Assembly (NCBI RefSeq): GCF_018403285.1
Contig: NZ_BOSJ01000002.1
Location: 62,001-126,000 of the forward strand
From: Paenibacillus sp. J45TS6
GTDB lineage: Bacteria; Bacillota; Bacilli; Paenibacillales; Paenibacillaceae
Length of the DNA stretch: 64,000 nucleotides
Reading direction: 5' to 3'
Part shown: one piece after another, positions 45,025 to 53,836 of the stretch
How positions within the stretch are numbered: position 1 is the first letter of the stretch
Layout: the number at the start of each line of letters is the position of its first letter
Notes under the pieces: model-generated
What the model saw: the letters and a program-made list of their open reading frames with translations, nothing else
Told to the model about the DNA's origin: nothing
Databases searched by the model: none
Position numbers and translations under genes: made by a program

Positions 45025-45067
45025 CCGTTTTTATAACGATCCACTTTACTACGCTCTGCCTACCCGA

Positions 45068-45268
45068 TTAAGGTGCAAAAACAAGATCAAATATATGTTT
45101 CCATGTTTGATAGTCAAAGGCAGATCCGATATCTCTCCCGCCAACGACCACATAACCGACTAACATACCTCCGATTAAAGCAATTAACAAAAGCAGCGGA
45201 ATCAGAAGCCGGCGTAAGATCTTCCGTGAAGATCCCTTCTTCTTCTCTACTTTTTCTTCTTCAGTCAT
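45068..45268 (-). CDS. EpuA-like small membrane protein
   Basis: The ATG at 45266-45268 is preferred (AGGTG six bases upstream); a GTG nine bases earlier directly follows the flhP stop. The 66 residues have a basic, Glu/Lys-rich N-terminus, one membrane helix (about 22-45, LLIPLLLLIALIGGMLVGYVVV) and a short outer tail with FDYQTWKHIFDLVF. That layout matches the EpuA family (PF11772), which databases misleadingly name RNA polymerase subunit beta. Its function is unknown. It ends the flhO-flhP transcript. Confidence 0.72.
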   Translation of the reverse strand: MTEEEKVEKKKGSSRKILRRLLIPLLLLIALIGGMLVGYVVVGGRDIGSAFDYQTWKHIFDLVFAP

Positions 45269-45277
45269 AACCTTCAC

Positions 45278-46114
45278 CTATGCCCTCATTGTATTCGCAA
45301 GATTCATCATCGTGTCACTTGAACTCAGTGCGCGGGCAGCCAGCTGGTATGTGCGCTGTACTTCAAGCATTTTCGTCATCTCACTCGTTAGATCTACGTT
45401 GGAATTCTCTAAATAACCTGCCCGAATGGTCGCTTCAGGCACCGTAGTTGCCGCATTTTCTCCAAAAACCATGTTTTCGCTGGCTCCGGAAATTAAGCTG
45501 AACAAGTTATCTGAGCTAGCTGCGAGCCCTTCAGGGCGCATGGGTTCAACGAGTTGAAGTTGCCCCGCAATTCTTGCACTCAAGGAGCCACTGTCACGCA
45601 CTAATAAGTTACCGCTCGAATCAAATGCTACGGTAGCATTTGCCGGTGCAGTAATAGGCTGATTATCTCTTCCAAGCACAGCATAACCATCACTCGTTAC
45701 GAGTCTCATTCGCGGTGCTGCATCTGGGTCCTGAACCGATTCATCCGGTACAAAACGGAAATCGCCTGCTCTTGTCCATGCTTTTTGACCATTCACTTCT
45801 ACAGCAAACAGCGCATTTCCTTCAATAGCCAAGTCTGTGGGATTTCCTGTCTCACTTAGTTCCCCTTGTGCCATATCTTGAGTAATCGATGTCATCTTCA
45901 CACCATAGCCTACATTAAAACCGAGCGGCGTTGCTCTGCCATCCCGTGACAAAGAGGAAGCCTGCTGCTGAACACCTGTCAGTACATCTTCAAATGAAGC
46001 TTGTTTGCTCTTGTAACCTGCCGTGTCTACATTCGCAACGTTATTCGCGATCAGATCTAATCGCTGCTGCATGCTCGTCATGGATACGAGAGCACTGATC
46101 ATTGAATTATTCAT
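45278..46114 (-). CDS. flhP: Flagellar hook-basal body protein FlhP (FlgG/FlgF-like)
   Basis: FlhO and FlhP are distal rod proteins in B. subtilis. The start at 46112-46114 (MNNSMISALVSM) gives 278 residues. The N-terminus has the rod signature LDLIANNVANVDTAGYKSKQ. The middle reads LAIEGNALFAVEV (FlgG-like D1) and the C-terminus NVDLTSEMTKMLEVQRTYQLAARAL. It lies 34 bp after flhO. Confidence 0.9.
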   Translation of the reverse strand: MNNSMISALVSMTSMQQRLDLIANNVANVDTAGYKSKQASFEDVLTGVQQQASSLSRDGRATPLGFNVGYGVKMTSITQDMAQGELSETGNPTDLAIEGNALFAVEVNGQKAWTRAGDFRFVPDESVQDPDAAPRMRLVTSDGYAVLGRDNQPITAPANATVAFDSSGNLLVRDSGSLSARIAGQLQLVEPMRPEGLAASSDNLFSLISGASENMVFGENAATTVPEATIRAGYLENSNVDLTSEMTKMLEVQRTYQLAARALSSSDTMMNLANTMRA

Positions 46115-46148
46115 ATAATCCCCCAAACTTCAAAAATATGTAGTACCT

Positions 46149-47033
46149 CTACACACGCCCGATTTCATTTACGGCTTTTTCCAAGCTTTTATCGTAAAAT
46201 TGAATTACTTTCTGATTGGCTTCATAGGCTCGAAGAGCTGCTGTTAAATCAACCATCGACTGAGCTGAATCCACTGTCGAACGTTCCAAGAATCCCTGCT
46301 TCACTTGAACCCGGTCTTCTGCACCAAGCAAACGCGCTGATCCCGCACGATCCGAGCTTAGTACATAATTCCCATTACCTTCTCTGACTAGCTGATAAGG
46401 GTCATCCACGATGGTAATACCAAGTCTCTCACCAGTGATTGCTCCTGTAAGAGGATTCACTAGCTGTCCTTGCTCGTCCACTTTAAATTGATTCATGGCG
46501 CCTGTCAATCGAATAGGTTCACCATTATCTGACAATACCTCAAAGCCCGTTGAACTTAGCAGTCTGCCTTCCGCATCCACTTGAAAACTGCCATCCCGGG
46601 TATATTTTACGTTGCCTTCCTCATCTTGTACGGTAAAATAAGCCTGCGGCTTATATATTACATCCCCATTATCACTGATGTACTTACCTGAAGCATCAAA
46701 AGGAATCGCTTCGCCTGTATTCGGATTGGTAACCCTAAGATCTGAATATAACGCAAAATCTGTTATTTTATCGGAGGGTATAAGATCCCCCTGAACATTC
46801 ATAGACATGCTTTCTTCAGCAAATACGCCTGTATTTAAGCTGCCAATCACCTTACTGCCGAGACTAGAGGAGTCGCCGCTTCTGCTAAGCTGCATTTCCG
46901 GAAAGGAACGAACTAGACTCTCCACCTGTTTATAACCGTTCGTATTAAGATTAGCAATATTCTGTGTTACCGTATCATGTTTACGCTGTTGAGCAACCAT
47001 TCCCGCAGCTGCCGTATAAAGACCTCGAATCAC
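46149..47033 (-). CDS. flhO: Flagellar hook-basal body protein FlhO (FlgG/FlgF-like)
   Basis: The 294 residues begin MIRGLYTAAAGMVAQQRKHD from a GTG start with GGAGG eight bases upstream. The rod signature TVTQNIANLNTNGYKQ follows. A FlgG-like middle and C-terminal STVDSAQSMVDLTAALRAYEANQKVIQFYDKSLEK complete the fold. It is the first gene of the flhO-flhP-(EpuA-like) transcript and has a SigD-type promoter overlapping the end of mbl, as in B. subtilis. Confidence 0.9.
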   Translation of the reverse strand: MIRGLYTAAAGMVAQQRKHDTVTQNIANLNTNGYKQVESLVRSFPEMQLSRSGDSSSLGSKVIGSLNTGVFAEESMSMNVQGDLIPSDKITDFALYSDLRVTNPNTGEAIPFDASGKYISDNGDVIYKPQAYFTVQDEEGNVKYTRDGSFQVDAEGRLLSSTGFEVLSDNGEPIRLTGAMNQFKVDEQGQLVNPLTGAITGERLGITIVDDPYQLVREGNGNYVLSSDRAGSARLLGAEDRVQVKQGFLERSTVDSAQSMVDLTAALRAYEANQKVIQFYDKSLEKAVNEIGRV

Positions 47034-47067
47034 ACCAGGTCCCTCCTTATTATTACAACTACTACCT

Positions 47068-47095
47068 ATATCGGTGCTTTAGAACTTTTTCTTAA
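47068..47095 (-). promoter_or_regulatory. SigD-type promoter of flhO-flhP
   Basis: ACCGATAT (47068-47075) with TTAA 16 bp upstream (47092-47095). The -35 lies inside the last codons of mbl. Confidence 0.7.
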
Positions 47096-48077
47096 GAGAA
47101 CGATCCAAATGATTAAGCATCAGTCCCGTTCCCTTGACAACGCAGTGCATCGGATCATCAGCAACGAGTACAGGTACCCGCAGTTCTTCGGTTAAGAGCT
47201 CGTCCAGTCCTTTAAGTAAAGCGCCCCCGCCTGTTAAAATCACACCTCGATCAATAATATCAGCGGATAATTCCGGCGGTGTCTGTTCGAGGACAAACTT
47301 AGCCGAAGCTACAATGGAAGCTACCGAATCAGCGAGTGCCTCTTGCACTTCACTTGAAGTGACCGTCACAGTTTTAGGTAAGCCGCTTACCATATCACGT
47401 CCACGAATATCGAGCTCTTCCTGCTGACCTCCCGGTTTTACAGTTCCAATGGATACTTTAATATGTTCCGAAGTCCGCTCCCCAATCAATAGCTTGTACT
47501 TATTTTTTATATATTTCAAAATCGCTTTGTCAAACTTGTCCCCTGCCATTTTAATAGAAGAAGCTGTAACAATCTCGCCCATAGATAATACGGCCACATC
47601 GGTGGTTCCTCCGCCAATATCGATGACCATATTCCCACTCGGTTCATAAATATCCATTCCCGCTCCAATCGCTGCGGCTTTGGGCTCTTCTTCAAGAAAT
47701 ACCTCTTTGGCACCACTGCGCTCTGCTGCTTCACGAATGGCTTTTTGTTCTACGGAGGTGATATTTGTCGGTGCACAAATTAAAATACGGGGACGGCTGT
47801 ACCAACTTTTGCCGCCAACCCGGTTAATAAAATATTTAAGCATCATTTCTGTAATATCAAAATCGGCAATGACGCCGTCCCGCAAAGGTCTAATTGCAAT
47901 AATGTTACCTGGCGTTCTGCCGACCATGCGGCGTGCATCTTCTCCCACAGCAAGTACTTTCTTCGATCCACTCTCAATTGCAACTACCGAAGGTTCGTCG
48001 AGAACGACGCCACTCCCTTTTACGTGAATGAGCACGTTGGCCGTACCAAGATCAATACCGATGTCCTTGCTTAGCAT
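47079..48077 (-). CDS. mbl: MreB-like cell-shape protein Mbl
   Basis: Mbl is a bacterial actin that guides lateral wall synthesis with the elongation machinery. The 332 residues start MLSKDIGIDLGTANVLIHVKG-like (phosphate 1), and have IDIGGGTTDVAVLS (phosphate 2) and GVILTGGGALLKGLDELL (adenosine motif). Mbl is preferred over MreB because it stands between spoIIID and flhO, the mbl position, with no mreC or mreD near. Confidence 0.93.
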   Translation of the reverse strand: MLSKDIGIDLGTANVLIHVKGSGVVLDEPSVVAIESGSKKVLAVGEDARRMVGRTPGNIIAIRPLRDGVIADFDITEMMLKYFINRVGGKSWYSRPRILICAPTNITSVEQKAIREAAERSGAKEVFLEEEPKAAAIGAGMDIYEPSGNMVIDIGGGTTDVAVLSMGEIVTASSIKMAGDKFDKAILKYIKNKYKLLIGERTSEHIKVSIGTVKPGGQQEELDIRGRDMVSGLPKTVTVTSSEVQEALADSVASIVASAKFVLEQTPPELSADIIDRGVILTGGGALLKGLDELLTEELRVPVLVADDPMHCVVKGTGLMLNHLDRSLKKKF

Positions 48078-48295
48078 ATAAAAGAGCCCCCAAAGAGATA
48101 TTTTTGATCGTATAATGATTCCTTATTTCTTACCTATGTATTTCAACCATTGCTCGCTATTAGCTACATTTTGTGTCGGATCATGCAGATAAGAAGTCTT
48201 GTGCTTAAGCTTATACCATCTTTTAACATATCATACTTCAGGGGAGGTCTTCAACGTATTTGTATGCTTTTTGACCTACGTGAGCTTTATGGTCA

Positions 48296-48583
48296 CTACG
48301 ACTTCCCGGAAGCGAGCACCTCTCGATTTTTTCCGTTCGTTTTTTTATATTTAATCTTGGTTGCCTCGCCTCCTCGTAAATGGCGAATCGATTTATGGTA
48401 CTCAAGAATGTGTTTTACCTGATCGGCAAGATCAGGGTTGATTTCCGGCAGTCGTTCGGTCAAATCCTTATGCACCGTGCTCTTTGAAACGCCAAATTCC
48501 TTGGCAATGGTACGGACCGTATTCCTCGTCTCAACGATACAGCGTCCGATTTTTATGGTCCGTTCTTTAATGTAATCGTGCAC
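48296..48583 (-). CDS. spoIIID: Sporulation transcriptional regulator SpoIIID
   Basis: SpoIIID is a mother-cell DNA-binding protein that switches the SigE regulon toward SigK. The 95 residues have the helix-turn-helix NTVRTIAKEFGVSKSTVHKDL (about 22-42) and a basic C-terminal segment (GGEATKIKYKK) that adds minor-groove contacts. The start is GTG with GGGAGG seven bases upstream. It precedes mbl, and a SigE-type promoter is visible upstream. Confidence 0.96.
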   Translation of the reverse strand: MHDYIKERTIKIGRCIVETRNTVRTIAKEFGVSKSTVHKDLTERLPEINPDLADQVKHILEYHKSIRHLRGGEATKIKYKKTNGKNREVLASGKS

Positions 48584-48616
48584 GCTCCCGCCTCCCTACT
48601 GTGGATAGTTTGGTAC

Positions 48617-48644
48617 ATTATATGAGAGGCATGCTTAGATATTC
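48617..48644 (-). promoter_or_regulatory. SigE-type promoter of spoIIID
   Basis: GAATATC (48638-48644), 13-bp spacer, CATATAAT (48617-48624). This is close to the SigE consensus KMATATT-N13/15-CATACAAT. Confidence 0.55.
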
Positions 48645-48731
48645 ACGGTTTCACAGGGTGACAAGCTTTACAGCGATCAATTATTTTTGGTTTTGTTATC
48701 CACAGGTTTGTCCTAAAATGAATTCCTTCTA

Positions 48732-48771
48732 TAAAACAAAAGAAACAGCGGGCATGTCCCACTGCTTCTTT
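48732..48771 (-). terminator. Terminator of spoIIQ
   Basis: A 14-bp stem AAAGAAGCAGTGGG/CCCGCTGTTTCTTT with two G-U pairs, loop ACATG and a TTTGTTTT tail. Confidence 0.85.
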
Positions 48772-48788
48772 GTTCTTACTTACATATT

Positions 48789-49523
48789 TTATTTTTTCAG
48801 GAATTGTTCTGGATTAACAGGTTTTCCTGCTTCGTACACTTCAAAGTGTACGTGGTTGCCGAGATCCTTGCCAAGTTCACTCTTGCCTGAGATGGCAATG
48901 GTGTCACCTTGTTTTACTTCATCATTTTGTTTTACTTTTACATCAGCAATACTTTGATATACCGTTTTGAGATCATTGTCATGAGTAATCTCGACAACCA
49001 TTCCATTCAGCGGATGTTGTTCTACACGCGTCACTTTACCGCTCAGTGCAGCTTTGACTTCAAAAGTTTGATCATCGGCTCTTGCTAAATCAATTCCGGC
49101 ATTAGCAATAAAAGTTTGATCGTACTCTAGTAAAGCAAGTGCTTTCTCATCTGTCGTCGCTGCAGCGTCATAAAAAGGTTTCACTACATTCACTTCCGAT
49201 GCTACTGCCACCGGCCATGCTAGATTCTCAGACTTGCCTTCTACTTCACTTGTAACGGGTTCTTCTTCCAAAACTCCAGTGGTAGGAACCGCATCGCCAT
49301 TCTCAGACACTTGCTTTGTCGTTTCTTTCACAGCAGACTGCATGCTAGCGTCCTGGTAGGCCCACACTAAAGTTAGTATAATAGCTGCTGCGGCGATGTA
49401 AGCTGCCGGGTATACCCACCGTTTGGACAACAGCTTTTTCCAGGATGAAGATTGTGATTCAGGTGCTCCATTACTTGTTTTTGGAGCATTTTCTTGGTTT
49501 TGATTTTTGTTTTGTTCATTCAT
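48789..49523 (-). CDS. spoIIQ: Stage II sporulation protein Q, M23 (LytM) domain
   Basis: SpoIIQ is a forespore membrane protein that joins SpoIIIAH across the intermembrane space during engulfment. The 244 residues have a short cytoplasmic part, one membrane helix (about 37-56, VYPAAYIAAAAIILTLVWAY), a linker and an M23 domain (about 130-243). Of the zinc ligands the HVH pair (H224, H226) is kept, but the first His of HxxxD is Asn (N141-A-G-I-D145), so endopeptidase activity is unlikely. This kind of degeneration is known for SpoIIQ. Position before spoIIID and a SigF-like promoter support the call over a generic M23 peptidase. Confidence 0.88.
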   Translation of the reverse strand: MNEQNKNQNQENAPKTSNGAPESQSSSWKKLLSKRWVYPAAYIAAAAIILTLVWAYQDASMQSAVKETTKQVSENGDAVPTTGVLEEEPVTSEVEGKSENLAWPVAVASEVNVVKPFYDAAATTDEKALALLEYDQTFIANAGIDLARADDQTFEVKAALSGKVTRVEQHPLNGMVVEITHDNDLKTVYQSIADVKVKQNDEVKQGDTIAISGKSELGKDLGNHVHFEVYEAGKPVNPEQFLKK

Positions 49524-49542
49524 TTTCTATCACCTCAGTAAC

Positions 49543-49571
49543 AAGTGTTACCGGGTGCAACTCTTTTATAC
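49543..49571 (-). promoter_or_regulatory. SigF-type promoter of spoIIQ
   Basis: GTATA (49567-49571), 14-bp spacer, GGTAACACTT (49543-49552), close to the SigF consensus GYWTA-N15-GGNRANANTR. The start codon is about 20 bp downstream. Confidence 0.6.
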
Positions 49572-49609
49572 TCGTACTATTAAATTTATTTGCAAGATTT
49601 TTAAGGAGA

Positions 49610-51124
49610 CTATGAATTCCCTTTATATAATAACTTGGAAGCTTGGCCAAAAGCGACTCCGTTATAGTAGTGTTTTAGAATCTGGGTTGCGGTATAACCT
49701 TCTTGCGCCATTCCATTGGCTCCCCACTGGCTCATGCCTACTCCGTGACCATATCCATGCGTTGTAATCGTAATCTTGTCCCCACTCGTTTCCCACGTAA
49801 ATTCACTAGATCGCAGCCCGAGCTTCTCTCTTATCTCTTTTCCCGTAAACACTTTCTTTCCGATCTGAATCTCTTTAATCCGTTTTCCCGCAGTTGTAGA
49901 CAGAACTTGAATAAAGGGCTTTGCCGGTTTGCCGCTCACAGATACAGGAATTGCTTCCGGTGTAACATTCAATTTATTTAGAAAATCAACACGGGACATC
50001 GTCACGCTCTCCTCATAGCCCGGAGCAATCTTGGCATCCCAAGGACTTTCTACACTTCGTAGATACGGTACAGCTTGCTGCCATACATCTTCCGAGTTCT
50101 CGGTATATCCGTTGCTAGTCGAGAAAAAGGCGGCGGTTATCGGCTCCCCTTTATAAGTCATTATCGTATCTTTGCTCTCCCTTACGGCTTGCTGGAGCTT
50201 GGCCCATTCTTTTTCTTTCCCTGCGTCTTTAAAATGAGCTTCGAGCTTATTGTAAGGAATGTATACCTGATGCTCGACCGTATCCTTCACGTCCGCACCC
50301 TCGGCCGGTATGCCGCTGCGATCTCCCGCAGCCATCCGCTTCGTTACATACGTGCGCGCTGCAATAGCCTGCGCCTTGAGGGCTTCGATGCCGAAGTCCG
50401 AAGGCATCTCGGCTGCCACAACCCCGGTGACGTACTGTTCCATCGTCACCGTATCAATGGTGCGCGTTTTCGTTAGATAGACGCGCACCTCGGGTTCGGG
50501 ATACACCACTGCCGGCTTTGGTGCCGGTGTGGTGTCAGGGACAAGGGCAGGCGGCTCTGCTGCGGCAGGATTCTGCGCAGCGGGGGCCGTCTGCCCTTGC
50601 ACCGCCGGCGCAGAGCTCGGCGGTGCTTCCTCGCGGGGCCAGGCAAGCACTGCTGGAATCAGCAGTGCCGCAATGGCTAGTCCCGCGAGGGCGGCGGCAG
50701 GGCCGGGCCGCCGGGGGCGCCGCGGTGCAGAGCCGCGGCGCCAGGAGCGGGCGGCTTTATAGGTGCCGCCCGCCGGGTTTGGTGCATGCAGCTGTGGTGC
50801 ATGCACGGGCTGGCTGTGCCCGGTAAGAGGCACAGCGGGTTCAGCAGCAGGGGATAGCGAAGCCTCTCCCCGCCCCCGTCTTTCTTTTATACCGCCCAGC
50901 TGCTCTTTGCTGCCTACTCCATTTACTATAGAAAGAGACGTTTGTTTTGAGTTTCTAACTTTTAAGATTCCCTGTTCATCCCGCTCTATTAAAATCTCCG
51001 CTGGGCCGTAGGAAGTTTCAGTTACCTCTTGCCAAGGAATGCTTACAATCTTCTTTCTTTTCATTCGGACTCTTCTATTATTAAGCTCTTCTTTAGGCTT
51101 GGAAGAACCTCGTGTCGCCTTCAT
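49610..51124 (-). CDS. spoIID: Stage II sporulation protein D (SpoIID) with long N-terminal extension
   Basis: SpoIID is a lytic transglycosylase that drives engulfment with SpoIIP and SpoIIM. The ATG follows GGGAGGAG at ideal spacing, giving 504 residues versus about 340 in B. subtilis. Residues 1-142 are a predicted cytoplasmic extension: a basic start, a WQEVTETSYGPAEILIERDE segment, then an Ala/Pro/Arg-rich tail. The membrane helix is about 143-161, followed by a Pro/Ala linker to about 205. The SpoIID domain follows, with YVTGVVAAEMPSDFG (catalytic Glu about 239), AIAARTYV and the end motif GYGHGVGMSQWGANG. The 50500-50870 region is very GC-rich. Confidence 0.93.
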   Translation of the reverse strand: MKATRGSSKPKEELNNRRVRMKRKKIVSIPWQEVTETSYGPAEILIERDEQGILKVRNSKQTSLSIVNGVGSKEQLGGIKERRGRGEASLSPAAEPAVPLTGHSQPVHAPQLHAPNPAGGTYKAARSWRRGSAPRRPRRPGPAAALAGLAIAALLIPAVLAWPREEAPPSSAPAVQGQTAPAAQNPAAAEPPALVPDTTPAPKPAVVYPEPEVRVYLTKTRTIDTVTMEQYVTGVVAAEMPSDFGIEALKAQAIAARTYVTKRMAAGDRSGIPAEGADVKDTVEHQVYIPYNKLEAHFKDAGKEKEWAKLQQAVRESKDTIMTYKGEPITAAFFSTSNGYTENSEDVWQQAVPYLRSVESPWDAKIAPGYEESVTMSRVDFLNKLNVTPEAIPVSVSGKPAKPFIQVLSTTAGKRIKEIQIGKKVFTGKEIREKLGLRSSEFTWETSGDKITITTHGYGHGVGMSQWGANGMAQEGYTATQILKHYYNGVAFGQASKLLYKGNS

Positions 51125-51387
51125 TTATACTCCTCCCAACATCTCATTTGATAGCTGCTCTAGCTCGGTAGATCAGATAGACCTTATAAGTCATACATAT
51201 GGAGATCTCGCTTCTGATAGAACCAAATTAAGAGAATATAAATGAGAGGTTGCCTAGTATTAAGACCACACTATAGTAGTAACTAATGATGTATTTCCTC
51301 TATTTTATAAGAAAGATAGCGACGCCTCTTCTACCATCTTCATTTAAATAGACCAAAGACCATGCATTATAAAAAGGGACTATAAAT
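51125..51387. other. Region between murA and spoIID, no gene seen
   Basis: It holds the spoIID ribosome binding site and presumably its SigE promoter. A TATATTC and a CATATGTAT are present near 51195-51240 but do not form a convincing pair. No ORF with a ribosome binding site was found. Confidence 0.35.
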
Positions 51388-51435
51388 AAAAAAAAGACTG
51401 TAGACATACTAGTATAGGCTAGTTGTCTACAGTCT
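51388..51435 (-). terminator. Terminator of murA
   Basis: A 12-bp perfect stem AGACTGTAGACA/TGTCTACAGTCT with an inner ACTAG/CTAGT stem in the loop, followed by eight T residues. Confidence 0.92.
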
Positions 51436-51436
51436 C

Positions 51437-51458
51437 ACCAAGCCTATAAAGGCTTGGT
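51437..51458. repeat. Second hairpin just before the murA terminator
   Basis: ACCAAGCCT/AGGCTTGGT, a 9-bp perfect stem with a four-base loop, one base from the murA terminator. A TTTC tail on the plus strand is weak for termination in that direction. Confidence 0.6.
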
Positions 51459-51510
51459 TTCTTATTCTTTCTTACACAATGTTGCATCGGGTTCCATTCT
51501 ATCCGTTAGC

Positions 51511-52857
51511 TTACGCTAAAGTAGGCTGAACCTTAAATCTTGCTGTTTCTGTTTCCGTTACAGCGGATTCTGTCGATTTCGCTTCACGCTTCGGCTCTTC
51601 TACCGATACACGATAGATGTCTGCTCCAAGACCGTTCAGCTTCTCTGCAAGGTGCACATAACCGCGGTCAATATGATGAACACCGCCTACTTCTGTTGTG
51701 CCGTCAGCGATCAATCCAGCAAGAATCAAAGCAGCACCTGCACGCAAGTCCGTAGCTGTTACTTTGGCTCCGGTAAGTTTAGCTCCTCCAGTAATAATCG
51801 AGGAACGACCTTCTACTTTGATCTCTGCATTCATCAGGTTGAACTCATCCACATGCATAAATCGATTTTCGAATACCGTTTCCGTTACAACACTTGTTCC
51901 TTGGGATTTGAGCAGCAATGCCATCATTTGAGATTGCATGTCTGTCGGGAATCCTGGGTATGGAAGCGTCTTGATATCCACAGCTTTCAGAGGACCGTCA
52001 GCAATGACACGTACTCCGTTTTCGTCAGGGACAATCTTCACTCCCATTTCTTCCATCTTAGAGATAACAGGGCCAAGATGATCGGAAATTGCTCCTTCGA
52101 CATAAACGTCTCCGCCTGTAATCGCTGCAGCAGCCATATACGTCCCTGCTTCAATTCGATCTGGAATTACAGCATGTTGTACACCGTGAAGTTTTTCTAC
52201 TCCTTCAATGCGAATCACGCCTGTGCCAGCACCGCGTACTTTTGCACCCATCCCATTCAGGTAGTTTGCAAGATCCACAATTTCCGGTTCTTTTGCTGCA
52301 TTCTCAAGAATTGTTGTTCCTTCTGCAAGTACAGCAGCCATCATAATATTTTCAGTTGCACCAACACTCGCAACATCCAAATAAATTTTGGCTCCGCGCA
52401 ATTTTCCATTTGACCTTGCTTCTATATAACCATGTCCTAGGCTGATTTCTGCACCCATTGCTTCAAAACCTTTAAGGTGTTGATCAATCGGGCGTGTACC
52501 AATCGCACATCCGCCTGGAAGAGATATTTTTGTATAACCCATACGTGTTAGCAGAGGACCCATAACCAAGAAAGACGCCCGCATTTTTGTAACCCATTCG
52601 TAAGGGGCTTCGCACGAAGTAAGATTCGTTGCGTCTACGGTGATTACTTCATTTTGGTATGTAACTTCCGCTCCTAGCGATTCCAGTACTTTGTTAATTG
52701 TCATCACATCGTCTAAAGGAGGTGCATCTGTAATAATGCTTACTCCTTCTTCCCCTAAGAGAGAGGCGGCGATGATCGGAAGAACTGAATTTTTAGCGCC
52801 GCTGACTTTGACACTTCCGGTCAATCTCTTGCCTCCGCGGACGATAAATTTGCTCAT
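51511..52857 (-). CDS. murA: UDP-N-acetylglucosamine 1-carboxyvinyltransferase
   Basis: MurA transfers enolpyruvate to UDP-GlcNAc, the first committed step of peptidoglycan synthesis. The 448 residues (about 430 is usual, extra at the C-terminus) begin [23 protein letters not shown]-like, with K22-N23 in the substrate site. The active-site Cys is C117 in [14 protein letters not shown], and [11 protein letters not shown] is near the end. Position between ywzB and spoIID matches murAA of B. subtilis. Firmicutes usually have a second copy elsewhere. Confidence 0.95.
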   Translation of the reverse strand: MSKFIVRGGKRLTGSVKVSGAKNSVLPIIAASLLGEEGVSIITDAPPLDDVMTINKVLESLGAEVTYQNEVITVDATNLTSCEAPYEWVTKMRASFLVMGPLLTRMGYTKISLPGGCAIGTRPIDQHLKGFEAMGAEISLGHGYIEARSNGKLRGAKIYLDVASVGATENIMMAAVLAEGTTILENAAKEPEIVDLANYLNGMGAKVRGAGTGVIRIEGVEKLHGVQHAVIPDRIEAGTYMAAAAITGGDVYVEGAISDHLGPVISKMEEMGVKIVPDENGVRVIADGPLKAVDIKTLPYPGFPTDMQSQMMALLLKSQGTSVVTETVFENRFMHVDEFNLMNAEIKVEGRSSIITGGAKLTGAKVTATDLRAGAALILAGLIADGTTEVGGVHHIDRGYVHLAEKLNGLGADIYRVSVEEPKREAKSTESAVTETETARFKVQPTLA

Positions 52858-53348
52858 CTTGTTTCCCTCCGCGCGTTATTTTTCTTTTTCTGCTTACGAG
52901 TGGAGTTTCCTCTTTCACTTGTCGTCCGATCCCGTCGGAAAATTCGACATCATTATTCAACATTCGTCAAGATGTCGTATTTCAGAAAAGAATAGTTTGC
53001 ACTTTTCATTTTTTAAATTCGTTAGTGATTGAAGACATGATTTCCATCATATAAGACCATTTCTATTCGAAATCATTTGAAACTGTGATTAAAAACAAAG
53101 AAATAGCAGTCATTCCGCTAATCCCCTAACTTACATCATAACATTAAAAGTTCATGGGAGACAAGCGATTTTTCATTTTACATTGTTTTTTACCATTTCA
53201 TACGGATCAACGTATAAAACGACCGACATTGCATTGTTATCAAATGAATATCTTTAATTTCATTGTTCACATAAAAACATAATGTTATTCGACAAAAGCT
53301 GTCTTAAGGTATTCTGGCCTAAGAGTGATATAACCAGCCTGGAAAGCT
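52858..53348. other. 491-bp AT-rich gap between murA and ywzB, no gene seen
   Basis: Apart from the murA ribosome binding site (GGAGGG) no coding sequence is visible on either strand. B. subtilis has ywmB in this position; I could not find a remnant of it. The region should contain the murA promoter, but no -35/-10 pair is convincing. Confidence 0.45.
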
Positions 53349-53606
53349 TTAAAACAGATATTTAAGCATTTGTGTCCAAGAGAGATATTCAAGCACGAAA
53401 TCAGACACAAAATGTCCCAGCACAATAGCTAAAAGCAGCTGCAGCATTCTAGCTTGAGCACTCTTTGGGTGTTTTACAATCAAGTCGAGCTTCAAGTGCT
53501 GTAAAGACCACCAAGCGATCGCAATACAGGAAAGTGAGATAATCATAGCTACAAGACTATTTGTACTAATGGCCTGATTAACTTGATCATTCAACAGTTG
53601 ATCCAT
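53349..53606 (-). CDS. DUF1146 (YwzB) family small membrane protein
   Basis: The 85 residues have two membrane helices (about 18-36 and 55-72) around the conserved WWSLQHLKLDLIVKHPKSAQARMLQLLLAIVLGHFVSDF-type centre, where the family has KxxxxPKxxQxRxLxxLLxIxLG. The function is unknown, but the gene stands next to atpC in many Bacillales. The start has an acceptable ribosome binding site. Confidence 0.85.
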   Translation of the reverse strand: MDQLLNDQVNQAISTNSLVAMIISLSCIAIAWWSLQHLKLDLIVKHPKSAQARMLQLLLAIVLGHFVSDFVLEYLSWTQMLKYLF

Positions 53607-53795
53607 GTCCAGCCTCCGTCTTTCTTGTTAATGATTAATTTCACATACTGTGAAATCATATTCGGATCATTGTTTATTGTCAACCAATCTTACAACATTG
53701 GAACCCAGAAACCTTAATTTAACTCTGAATTGTTATACTTTTGACAAAAACATGTCTAATCCGCATTCTTTCTGTCATTTCCTCGGAAATAATCT

Positions 53796-53831
53796 CAAAA
53801 ACAAAAAGAACCTGACGAATGGTCAGGTTCT
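53796..53831 (-). terminator. Terminator of the ATP synthase operon
   Basis: A 10-bp perfect stem AGAACCTGAC/GTCAGGTTCT with loop CATTC and a T-rich tail, immediately after the atpC stop. Confidence 0.92.
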
Positions 53832-53836
53832 ATGTT

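Noticed and set aside
45126-45135. SigD-like CCGATAT on the plus strand
   Set aside because: It lies inside the EpuA-like coding sequence on the strand opposite to all genes, with no -35.
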